Position numbers and translations under genes: made by a program. From assembly GCA_949128115.1 (NCBI GenBank), contig OX421968.1, positions 6,820,001 to 6,884,000 on the forward strand: a DNA stretch of 64,000 nt. The letters are read 5' to 3'. How positions within the stretch are numbered: the first letter of the stretch is position 1; every line of letters begins with the position of its first letter. Source of the DNA: Anaspis maculata (Eukaryota > Arthropoda > Insecta > Coleoptera > Scraptiidae). Below, piece after piece: positions 1 to 11,200 of the stretch. The notes beneath the pieces are model-generated. The model searched no databases and was not told the origin of the DNA. It worked only from the letters and a program-made list of their open reading frames with translations.

Positions 1-73
1 TCAGGTTTCAACCCACGTGACTTCAGGCTTCAACACACGTGACTTCAGGCTTCAACCCACGTGACTTTGTAAA

Positions 74-250
74 CGATCGGTCACCACTTTTGAAGTTGGC
101 AGCTACTCTTTCCAAACGCAACATCTGACGGACGAACACAAATATAGAAAAAAAGACACAATTGTTATCCAAAAAGTTCAGGTTTGAGCCCACGTGACTC
201 CAGGCTCCAACCCACGTGACTTCAGGCTCCAACCCACGTGACTTTTAAAA
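74..250. repeat. Reference 177-bp monomer with three boxes
   Basis: This is the commonest monomer size, counted from the C of one CGATCGG to the next. The core includes the PvuI-type palindrome CGATCG at 74-79, the short A run at 148-154, and CAATTG at 159-164. CACGTG starts at 191, 213 and 235, exactly 22 bp apart. The length is 59 x 3, which keeps frames aligned from one monomer to the next and explains the recurring short open frames. It is within the size range of many centromeric satellites and of the nucleosome repeat. Confidence 0.95.
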
Positions 251-607
251 CGATCGGTCACCACTTTTGATGTTGGCAGCTACTTGTTCCAAACGCAACA
301 TCTGACGAACGAACACAAATATCAAAAAAAAAGACACAATTGTTATCCAAAAAGTTCAGGCTTCAACCCACGTGACTTCAGGCTTCAACCCACGTGACTC
401 CAGGCTTTAACCCACGTGACTTTTGAAACGATCGGTCAACACTTTTGGAGTTGGCAGCTACTTGTTCCAAACGCAACATCTGACGAACGAACACAAATAT
501 CAATAAACTAAAGACACAATTGTTATCCAAAAAGTTCAGGTTCTAACCCACGTGACTTCAGGCTCCAACCCACGTGACTTCAGGCTTCAACCCACGTGAC
601 TTTTCAA

Positions 608-785
608 ATGATCGGTCACCACTTTTAGAGTTGACAGCTACTTGTTCCAAAGCAACAACTGACGAACGAACACAAATATCAAAAAACTAAAAACACAATT
701 GTTATCCGGAAAGTTCAGGTTTTTACCCACGTGATTTCAGGCTTCAACCCATGTGACTCCAAGCTTCAACCCACGTGACTTTTGA
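608..785. repeat. Marker monomer class with AAATGATCGG and CAAAGCAACAACTG
   Basis: This class replaces CGATCGG with ATGATCGG, GTTGGCAGC with GTTGACAGC, and CAAACGCAACATCTG with the shorter CAAAGCAACAACTG. It is followed by GTTATCCGGAAAG and a box with CATGTG. Twelve copies were found by eye, with ATGATCGG at 608, 7415, 14521, 16466, 22140, 25479, 33167, 42954, 44899, 50107, 53781 and 57729. The CGAATGATCGG subtype is confined to 22140, 50107 and 53781. Successive spacings of 1945 and 7688 bp recover the duplications found independently. Confidence 0.9.
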
Positions 786-2569
786 AACGATCCGTCACCA
801 CTTTTGGAGTTTGCAGCTACTTGTTCCAAACGCAACATCTGACGAACGAACACAAATATCAAAAAAAAGACACAATTGTTATCCAAAAAGTTCAGATTTT
901 CTCCCACGTGACTTCAGGCTTCAACCCACGTGACTTCAGGCTTCAACCCACGTGACTTTGTAAACGATCGGTCACCACTTTTGAAGTTGGCAGCTACTCT
1001 TTCCAAACGCAACATCTGACGAACGAACACAAATATAGAAAAAAAGACACAATTGTTATCCAAAAAGTTCAGGCTCCAACCCACGTGACTTCAGGCTTCA
1101 ACCCACGTGACTCTAGGCTTCAACCCACGTGACTTTTGAAACGATCGGTCAACACTTTTGGAGTTGGCAGCTTCTTGTTCCAAACGCAACATCTGACGAA
1201 CGAACACAAATATCAAAAAAAAAATGACGAAATTGTTATCCAAAAAATTCAGGTTTGAACCCACGTAACTCCAGGCTCCAACACACGTGACTTCAGGCTT
1301 CAACCCACGTGACTTTTAAAACGATCGGTCATCACTTTTGATGTTGGCAGCTACTTGTTCCAAACGCAACATCTGACGAACGAACACAAATATAAAAGAA
1401 AAGACACAATAGTTATACAAAAAGTTCAGGTTTTAACCCACGTGACTTCAGGCTTCAACCCACGTGACTTTTAACACGATCGGTCACCACTTTTGGAGTT
1501 GGCAGCTACTTGTTCCAAACGCAACATCTGACGAACGAACACAAATATCAAAAAACTAAAGACACAATTGTTATCCAAAAAGTTCAGATTTTCTTCCACG
1601 TGACTTCAGGCTTCAACCCACGTGACTTCAGGCTTCAACCCACGTGACTTTGTAAACGATCGGTCACCACTTTTGAAGTTGGCAGCTACTCTTTCCAAAC
1701 GCAACATCTGACGAACGAACACAAATATAGAAAAAAAGACACAATTGTTATCCAAAAAGTTGAGGTTTGAACCCACGTGACTCCAGGCTCCAACCCACGT
1801 GACTTCAGGCTTCAACCCATGTGACTTTTAAAACGATCGGTCACCACTTTTGATGTTGGCAGCTACTTGTTCCAAACGCAACATCTGACGAACGAACACA
1901 AATATCAAAAAAAAAGACACAATTGTTATCCAAAAAGTTCAGGCTTCAACCCACGTGACTTCAGGCTTCAACCCACGTGACTCTAGGCTTCAACCCACGT
2001 GACTTTTGAAACGATCGGTCAACACTTTTGGAGTTGGCAGCTTCTTGTTCCAAACGCAACATCTGACGAACGAACACAAATATCAAAGAAAAATGACGAA
2101 ATTGTTATCCAAAAAATTCAGGTTTGAACCCACGTAACTCCAGGCTCCAACCCACGTGACTTCAGGCTTCAACCCACGTGACTTTTAAAACGATCGGTCA
2201 TCACTTTTGATGTTGGCAGCTACTTGTTCCAAACGCAACATCTGACGAACGAACACAAATATAAAAGAAAAGACACAATAGTTATACAGAAAGTTCAGGT
2301 TTTAACCCACGTGACTTCAGGCTTCAACCCACGTGACTTTTAACACGATCGGTCACCACTTTTGGAGTTGGCAGCTACTTGTTCCAAACGCAACATCTGA
2401 CGAACGAACACAAATATCAAAAAACTAAAGACACAATTGTTATCCAAAAAGTTCAGGTTTTAACACACGTGACTTCAGGCTTCAACCCACGTGACTTCAG
2501 GCTTCAACCCACGTGACTTCAGGCTTCAACCCACGTGACTTCAGGCTCCAACCCACGTGACTTTGAAAA

Positions 2570-2812
2570 CGATCGGTCACCACTTTTGAAGTTGGCAGCT
2601 ACTCTTTCCAAACGCAACATCTGACGAACGAACACAAATATAGAAGAAAAGACACAATTGTCATCCAAAAAAATCAGGTTTCAACCCACGTGACTTCAGG
2701 CTTCAACCCACGTGACTTCAGGCTTCAACCCACGTGACTTCAGGCTTCAACCCACGTGACTTCAGGCTTCAACCTACGTGACTTCGGGCTTCAACCCACG
2801 TGACTTTGGAAA
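2570..2812. repeat. Long monomer, 243 bp, six boxes
   Basis: From the CGATCGG at 2570 to that at 2813 is 243 bp, which equals 155 + 4 x 22. The box run holds CACGTG at 2687, 2709, 2731, 2753 and 2797; the fifth box, at 2775, is decayed to TACGTG. Homologous six-box runs lie near 18540-18660, 20390-20510, 48350-48475 and 52005-52130. The corresponding cycle 1 run near 4520-4610 has only four boxes, so box number changes in whole units. Confidence 0.95.
2687..2802. promoter_or_regulatory. Six-box run of E-box palindromes
   Basis: Six 22-bp boxes in direct order carry five intact CACGTG sites and one TACGTG. CACGTG is the canonical E-box bound by bHLH and bHLH-ZIP dimers such as Max, USF and Cbf1 families. 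Read on the minus strand each intact box gives GTCACGTG. Spacing of 22 bp is close to two helical turns. This is a potential binding array by motif only; no promoter or transcript is evident. Confidence 0.5.
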
Positions 2813-3346
2813 CGATCGGTCACCACTTTTGAAGATGGCAGCTACTCTTTCCAAACGCAACATCTGACGAACGAACACAAATATAGAAAAAAAAACACAA
2901 TTGTTATCCAAAAAGTACAGGTTTGAACCCACGTGACTTCAGGCTCCAACCCACGTGACTTCAGGCTTCAACCCACGTGACTTTGAAAACGATCGGTCAC
3001 CACTTTTGATGTTAGCAGCTACTTGTTCCAAACGCAACATCCGACGAACGAACACAAATATAGAAGAAAAGTCACAATTGTTATCCAAAAAGTTCAGGTT
3101 TTAACCCACGTGACTTCAGGCTTCTACCCACGTGACTTCAGGCTTCAACCCACGTGACTTTTAAAACGATCGGTCACCACTTCAGGAGTTGGCAGCTACT
3201 TGTTCCAAACGCAACATCTGACGAACGAACACAAATATCAAAAAACTAAAGACACAATTGTTATCCAAGAAATTCAGGTTTTTACCCACGTGACTTCAGG
3301 CTTCAACCTACGTGACTTCAGGCTTCAACCCACGTGACTTTTGAAA

Positions 3347-3501
3347 CGATCGGTCACCACTTTTGATGTTGGCAGCTACTTGTTCCAAACGCAACATCTG
3401 ACGACCGAACACAAATATAGAGAAAAAGACACAATTGTTATCCAAAAAAATCAGGTTTTAACCCACGTGACTTCAGGCTCCAACCCACGTGACTTTTAAA
3501 A
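3347..3501. repeat. Short monomer, 155 bp, two boxes
   Basis: This is an example of the two-box class. From the CGATCGG at 3347 to the next at 3502 is 155 bp, exactly 22 bp less than the reference monomer. The core carries the variant CGACCGAACAC and linker AAATATAGAGAAAAAG. Copies with the same combination recur at about 19205, 47170, 61390 and 63010, so this is a stable class rather than a local deletion. Confidence 0.93.
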
Positions 3502-5849
3502 CGATCGGTCACCACTTTTGGAGTTGGCAGCTTCTTGTTCCAAACGCAACATCTGACGAACGAACACAAATATAAAAAAAAAATGACAAAATTGTTATCC
3601 AAAAAATTCAGGTTTGAACCCACGTGACTCCAGGCTCCAACCCACGTGACTTCAGGCTTCAACCCACGTGACTTTTAAAACGATCGGTCATCACTTTTGA
3701 TGTTGGCAGCTACTTGTTCCAAACGCAACATCTGACGAACGAACACAAATATAAAAGAAAAGACACAATAGTTATCCAAAAAGTTCAGGTTTTAACCCAC
3801 GTGACTTCAGGCTTCAACCCACGTGACTTCAGGCTTCAACCCACGTGACTTTTAACACGATCGGTCACCACTTTTGGAGTTGGCAGCTACTTGTTCCAAA
3901 CGCAACATCTGACGAACGAACACAAATATCAAAAAACTAAAGACACAATTGTTATCCAAAAAGTTCAGGTTTTCTCCCACGTGACTTCAGGCTTCAACCC
4001 ACGTGACTTCAGGCTCCAACCCACGTGACTTTTAAAACGATCGGTCACCACTTTTGGAGTTGGCAGCTTCTTGTTCCAAACGCAACATCTGACGAACGAA
4101 CACAAATATAAAAAAAAAATGACGAAATTGTTATCCAAAAAATTCAGGTTTGAACCCACGTGCTCCAGGCTCCAACCCACGTGACTTTAGGCTTCAACCC
4201 ACGTGACTTTCAGAACGATCGGTCACCACTTTTGATGTTGGCAGCTTCTTGTTCCAAACGCAACATCTGACGAACAAACACAAATATAGAAGAAAAGACA
4301 CCATTGTTATCCAAAAAGTTCAGGTTTTAACCCACGTGACTTCAGGCTTCAACCCACGTGACTCCAGGCTTCAACCCACGTGACTTTAGGCTCCAACCCA
4401 CGTGACTTTGAAAACGATCGGTCACCACTTTTGAAGTTGGCAGCTACTCTTTCCAAACGCAACATCTGACGAACGAACACAAATATAGAAGAAAAGACAC
4501 AATTGTCATCCAAAAAAATCAGGTTTCAACCCACGTGACTTCAGGCTTCAACCCACGTGACTTCAGGCTTCAACCCACGTGACTTCGGGCTTTAACCCAC
4601 GTGACTTTGGAAACGATCGGTCACCACTTTTGAAGATGGCAGCTACTCTTTCCAAACGCAACATCTGACGAACGAACACAAATATCAAAAAACTAAAGAC
4701 ACAATTGTTATCCAAGAAATTCAGGTTTTTACCCACGTGACTTCAGGCTTCAACCCACGTGACTTCAGGCTTCAACCCACGTGACTTTTAAAACGATCGG
4801 TCACCACTTTTGATGTTGGCAGCTACTTGTTCCAAACGCAACATCTGACGACCGAACACAAATATAGAGAAAAAGACACAATAGTTATCCAAAAAGTTCA
4901 GGTTTTAACCCACGTGACTCCAGGCTTCAACCCACGTGACTTCAGGCTTCAACCCACGTGACTTTTACAACAATCGGTCACCACTTTTGGAGTTGGCAGC
5001 TACTTGTTCCAAACGCAACATCTGACGAACGAACACAAATATCAAAAAACTAAAGACACAATTGTTATCCCAAAAGTCCAGGTTTTCTCCCACGTGACTT
5101 CAGGCTTCAACCCACGTGACTTTTAAAACGATCGGTCACCACTTTTGATGTTGGCAGCTACTTGTTCCAAACGCAACATCTGACGAACGAACACAAATAT
5201 AGAAGGAAAGACACAATTGTTATCCAAAAAGTTCAGGTTTTAGCCCACGTGACTTCAGGCGTCAACCCACGTGACTTCAGGCTTCAACCCACGTGACTTC
5301 AGGCTTCAACCCACGTGACTTCAGGCTTCAACCCACGTGACTTTTAAAACGATCGGTCGCCACTTTTGATGTTGGCAGCTACTTGTTCCAAACGCAACAT
5401 CTGACGAACGAACACAAATATAGAAGAAAATACACAATTGTTATCCAAAAAGTTCAGGTTTTAACACACGTGACTTCAGGCTTCAACCCACGTGACTTTG
5501 AAAACGATCGGTCACCACTTTTGAAGTTGGCAGCTACTCTTTCCAAACGCAACATCTGACGAACGAACACAAATATAGAAGAAAAGACACAATTGTTATC
5601 CAAAAAAATCAGGTTTCAACCCACGTGACTTCAGGCTTCAACCCACGTGACTTCAGGCTTCAACCCACGTGACTTCAGGCTTCAACCCACGTGACTTTGT
5701 AAACGATCGGTCACCACTTTTGAAGTTGGCAGCTACTCTTTCCAAACGCAACATCTGACGAACGAACACAAATATAGAAAAAAAGACACAATTGTTATCC
5801 AAAAAGTTCAGGTTTGAACCCACGTGACTCCAGGCTCCAACCCACGTGA

Positions 5850-5880
5850 CTTCAGGCTTCAACCCACGTGACTTTTGAAA
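5850..5880. other. Deletion junction in cycle 1
   Basis: The offset to cycle 2 jumps here from +15902 to +18064. Left of the junction the sequence matches 21760-21780; right of it (GAAACGATCGG then GTTGGTAGCTTC) it matches 23941 onward. About 2162 bp present in cycle 2, and largely also in cycle 3 and in the 7.69-kb copy, is missing. The junction lies inside a box run, as expected for exchange between misaligned boxes. Confidence 0.75.
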
Positions 5881-8182
5881 CGATCGGTCACCACTTTTGG
5901 AGTTGGTAGCTTCTTGTTCCAAACGCAACATCTGACGAACGAACACAAATATCAAAAAAAATGACGAAATTGTTATTCAAAAAATTCAGGTTTGAACCCA
6001 CGTGACTCCAGGCTCCAACCCACGTGACTTCAGGCTTCAACCCACGTGACTTTTAAAACGATCGGTCATCACTTTTGATGTTGGCAGCTACTTGTTCCAA
6101 ACGCAACATCTGACGAACGAACACAAATATAAAAGAAAAGACACAATAGTTATACAAAAAGTTCAGGTTTTAACCCACGTGACTTCAGGCTTCAACCCAC
6201 GTGACTTTTAACACGATCGGTCACCACTTTTGGAGTTGGCAGCTACTTGTTCCAAACGCAACATCTGACGAACGAACACAAATATCAAAAAACTAAAGAC
6301 ACAATTGTTATCCAAAAAGTTCAGGTTTTCTCCCACGTGACTTCAGGCTTCAACCCACGTGACATTTAAAACGATCGGTCACCACTTTTGATGTTGGCAG
6401 CTACTTGTTCCAAACGCAACATCTGACGAACGAACACAAATATAGAAGGAAAGACACAATTGTTATCCAAAAAGTTCAGGTTATAGCCCACGTGACTTCA
6501 GGCATCAACTCACGTGACTTCAGGCTTCAACCCACGTGACTTTTAAAACGATCGGTCACCACTTTTGATGTTGGCAGCTACTTGTTCCAAACGCAACATC
6601 TGACGAACGAACACAAATATAGAAGAAAAGACACAATTGTTATCCAAATAGTTCAGGTTTTAACACACGTGACTTCAGGCTTCAACCCACGTGACTTTGA
6701 AAACGATCGGTCACCACTTTTGAAGTTGGCAGCTACTCTTTCCAAACGCAACATCTGACGAACGAACACAAATATAGAAGAAAAGACACAATTGTTATCC
6801 AAAAAAATCAGGTTTCAACCCACGTGACTTCAGGCTTCAACCCACGTGACTTCAGGCTTCAACCCACGTGACTTTGTAAACGATCGGTCACCACTTTTGA
6901 AGTTGGCAGCTACTCTTTCCAAACGCAACATCTGACGAACGAACACAAATATAGAAAAAAAGACACAATTGTTATCCAAAAAGTTCAGGTTTGAACCCAC
7001 GTGACTCCAGGCTCCAACCCACGTGACTTCAGGCTCCAACCCACGTGACTTTTAAAACGATCGGTCACCACTTTTGATGTTGGCAGCTACTTGTTCCAAA
7101 CGCAACATCTGACGAACGAACACAAATATCAAAAAAAAAGACACAATTGTTATCCAAAAAGTTCAGGCTTCAACCCACGTGACTTCAGGCTTCAACCCAC
7201 GTGACTCCAGGCTTCAACCCACGTGACTTTTGAAACGATCGGTCAACACTTTTGGAGTTGGCAGCTACTTGTTCCAAACGCAACATCTGACGAACGAACA
7301 CAAATATCAATAAACTAAAGACACAATTGTTATCCAAAAAATTCAGGTTCTATCCCACGTGACTTCAGGCTCCAACCCACGTGACTTCAGGCTTCAACCC
7401 ACGTGACTTTTCAAATGATCGGTCACCACTTTTAGAGTTGACAGCTACTTGTTCCAAAGCAACAACTGACGAACGAACACAAATATCAAAAAACTAATGA
7501 CACAATTGTTATCCGGAAAGTTCAGGTTTTTACCCACGTGATTTCAGGCTTCAACCCATGTGACTCCAAGCTTCAACCCACGTGACTTTTGAAACGATCC
7601 GTCACCACTTTTGGAGTTTGCAGCTACTTGTTCCAAACGCAACATCTGACGAACGAACACAAATATAAAAAAAAAAGACACAATTGTTATCCAAAAAGAT
7701 CAGGCTTCAACCCACGTGACTCCAGGCTTCAACCCACGTGACTTTTGAAACGATCGGTCACCATTTTTGGAGTTGGCAGCTACTTGTTCCAAACGCAACA
7801 TCTGGCGAACGAACACAAATATAGAAGAAAAGACACAATAGTTATCCAAAAAGTTCAGGTTTTAACCCACGTGACTTCAGGCTTCAACCCACGTGACTCC
7901 AAGCTTCAACCCACGTGACTTTTGAAACGATCCGTCACCACTTTTGGAGTTGGCAGCTACTTGTTCCAAACGCAACATCTGACGAACGAACACAGATATC
8001 AAAAAAAAAAAGACACAATTGTTATCCAAAAAGTTCAGGCTTTGACCCACGTGACTTCAGACTTCAACCCACGTGCCTCCAAGCTTCAACCCACGTGACT
8101 TTTGAAACGATCCGTCACCACTTTTGGAGTTGGCAGCTACTTGTTCCAAACGCAACATCTGACGAACAAACACAAATATCAG

Positions 8183-8212
<30 letters not shown>
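8183..8212 (+). repeat. Poly(A) tract, 30 A
   Basis: This run of 30 A lies in the linker slot of one monomer, after CAAATATCAG and before GACAAAAGAC. The same slot in homologous monomers has 16 A (26245-26260) and 18 A (33934-33951). Ordinary linkers have 6 to 10. Length change is by slippage and is independent of the box-number changes. Confidence 0.95.
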
Positions 8213-8214
<2 letters not shown>

Positions 8215-11200
8215 CAAAAGACAATTGTTATCCAAAAAGTTCAGGCTTCAACCCACGTGACTTCAGGCTTCAACCCACGTGACTTCAGGCTCCAACCCAC
8301 GTGACTCCAGGCTCCAACCCACGTGACTTTTGAAACGATCGGTCACCACTTTTGGAGTTGGCAGCTACTTGTTCCAAACGCAACATCTGACGAACGAACA
8401 CAAATATAGAAGAAAAGACACAATAGTTATCCAAAAAATTCAGGTTTTAACCCACGTGACTTCAGGCTTCAACCCACGTGACTTCAGGCTTACACCCACG
8501 TGACTTCAGGCTTCAACCCACGTGACTTTTGAAACGATCGGTCACCACTTTTGGAGTTGGCAGCTACTTGTTCCAAACCAAACATCTGACGAACGAACAC
8601 AAATATCAAAAAACTAAAGACACAATTGCTATCCAAAAAGTTCAGGTTTTTACCCACGTGACTTCAGGCTTCAACCCACGTGACTTTTAAAACGATCGGT
8701 CACCACTTTTGATGTTGGCAGCTACTTGTTCCAAACGCAACATCTGACGAACGAACACAAATATAGAAGGAAAGACACAATTGTTATCCAAAAAGTTCAG
8801 GCTTCAACCCACGTGACTTCAGGCTTCAACTCACGTGACTTTTAAAACGATCGGTCACCACTTTTGATGTTGGCAGCTACTCTTTCTAAACGCAACATCT
8901 GACGGACGAACACAAATGTAGAAAAAAAGACACAATTGTTATCCAAAAAGTTCAGGTTTGAACCCACGTGACTCCAGGCTCCAACCCACGTGACTTCAGG
9001 CTCCAACCCACGTGACTTTTAAACCGATCGGTCACCACTTTTGATGTTGGCAGCTATTTGTTCCAAACGCAACATCTGACGAACGAACACAAATATAGAA
9101 GAAAAGACACAATTGTTATCCAAAAAGTTCAGGTTTCAACCCACGAGACTTCAGGCTTCAACCCACGTGACTTTAGGCTTCAACCCACGTGACTTCGGGC
9201 TTCAACCCACGTGACTTCAGGCTTCAACCCACGTGACTTTGAAAACGATCGGTCACCACTTTTGAAGTTGGCAGCTACTCTTTCCAAACGCAACATCTGA
9301 CGAACGAACACAAATGTAGAAAAAAAGACACAATTGTTATCCAAAAAGTTCAGGTTTAAACCCACGTGACTCCAGGCTCCAACCCACGTGACTTCAGGCT
9401 TCAACCCACGTGACTTTTAAAACGATCGGTCACCACTTTTGATGTTGGCAGCTATTTGTTCCAAACGCAACATCTGACGAACGAACACAAATATAGAAGA
9501 AAAGACACAATTGTTATCCAAAAAGTTCAGGTTTTAACCCACGTGACTTCAGGCTTCAACCCACGTGACTTCAGGCTTCAATCCACGTGACTTGGAAAAC
9601 GATCGGTCACCACTTTTGAAGTTGGCAGCTACTCTTTCCAAACGCAACATCTGACGAACGAACACAAATATAGAAAAAAATACACAATTGTTATCCAAAA
9701 AGTTCAGGTTTGAACCCACGTGACTCCAGGCTCCAACTGACGTGACTTCAGGCTTCAACCCACGTGACTTTTGAAACGATCCGTCACCACTTTTGGAGTT
9801 GGCAGCTACTTGTTCCAAACGCAACATCTGACGAACGAACACAAATATAAAAGAAAAAGACACAATTGTTATCCAAAAAGTTCAGGCCTCAACCCACGTG
9901 ACTTCAGGCTTCATCCCTCGTGACTCCAGGCTTCAACCCACGTGACTTTTAAAACGATCGGTCACCACTTTTGATGTTGGCAGCTACTTGTTCCAAACGC
10001 AACATCTGACGAACGAACACAAATATAAAAGAAAAAAAGACACATTTGTTATCCAAAAAGTTCAGGTTTCAACCCACGTGACTTCAGGCTTCAACCCACG
10101 TGACTCCAGGCTTCAACCCACGTGACTTCAGGCTTCAACCCACGTGACTTTCAAAACGATCGGTCACCACTTTTGGAGTTGGCAGCTACTTGTTCCAAAC
10201 GCAACATCTGACGAACGGACACAAATATCAAAAAACTAAAGACACAATTGTTATCCGAAAAGTTCAAGTTTTTACCCACGTGACTTCAGGCTTCAACCCA
10301 CGTGACTTCAGGCTTCAACCCACGTGACTTTTGAAACGATCGGTCACCACTTTTTATGTTGGCAGCTACTTGTTCCAAACGCAACATCTGACGAACGAAC
10401 ACAGATAAAGAAAAAAAGACACAATTGTTATCCAAAAAGTTCAGGTTTGAACCCACGTGACTCCAGGCTCCAACCCACGTGACTTCAGGCTTCAACCCAC
10501 GTGACTTTTAAAACGATCGGTCACCACTTTTGATGTTGGCAGCTACTTGTTCCAAACGCAACATCCGACGAACGAACACAAATATAGAAGAAAAGACACA
10601 ATTGTTATCCAAAAAGTTCAGGTTTTAACCCACGTGACTTCAGGCTTCAACCCACGTGACTTCAGGCTTCAACCCACGTGACTTCAGGCTTCAACCCACG
10701 TGACTTCAGGCTTAAACCCACGTGACTTTCGAAACGATCGGTCACCACTTCTGGAGTTGGCAGCCACTTGTTCCAAACGCAACATCTGACGAACGACCAC
10801 AAATATAAGAAAAATAAAGACACAGTTGTTATCCAAAAAGTTCAGGCTTCGACCCACGTGACCTCAGACTTCAACCCACGTGACTCCAAGCTTCAACCCA
10901 CGTGACTTTCAAAACAATCCGTCACCACTTTTGAAGTTGGCAGCTACTTGTTCCAAACGCAACATCTGACGAACGAACACAAATATCAAAAAAAAATGAC
11001 GGAATTGTTATCCAAAAAGTTCAGGTTTGAACCCACGTGACTCCAGGCTCCAACCCACGTGACTTCAGGCTTCAACCCACGTGACTTTTGAAACGATCGG
11101 TCACCACTCTTGATGTTGGCAGCTTCTTGTTCCAAACGCAACATCTGACGAACGAACACAAATATAGAAAAAAAGACACAATTGTTATCCAAAAAGTTCA

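Noticed and set aside
121..140. CENP-B box in the core (minus strand GTTCGTCAGATGTTGCG)
   Set aside because: It matches TTCG and the central A of the mammalian consensus, but only one of the four CGGG positions, so six of nine essential bases. I would not call it without binding data.
2687..2802. CRISPR-like array of short direct repeats
   Set aside because: The 22-bp units abut with no unique spacers, and the longer units are also repeats. No cas gene is present and the context is eukaryotic.
5653..5955. Minus-strand open frame of 100 codons, and about 50 similar frames of 60-104 codons through the window
   Set aside because: All are translations of the satellite. Those I checked start at TTG or GTG with no ATG, their ends follow box and core borders, and they recur wherever the monomer recurs. 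The 177-bp monomer is 59 codons, so frames stay in register by arithmetic. No codon-level conservation, ribosome site or promoter is visible.
7915..8304. Plus-strand open frame of 129 codons with a lysine run
   Set aside because: It reads through two satellite monomers, and the lysines are the 30-A slippage tract. The homologues at 25978 and 33667 are broken or re-framed as the A number changes, which is the opposite of a conserved gene.
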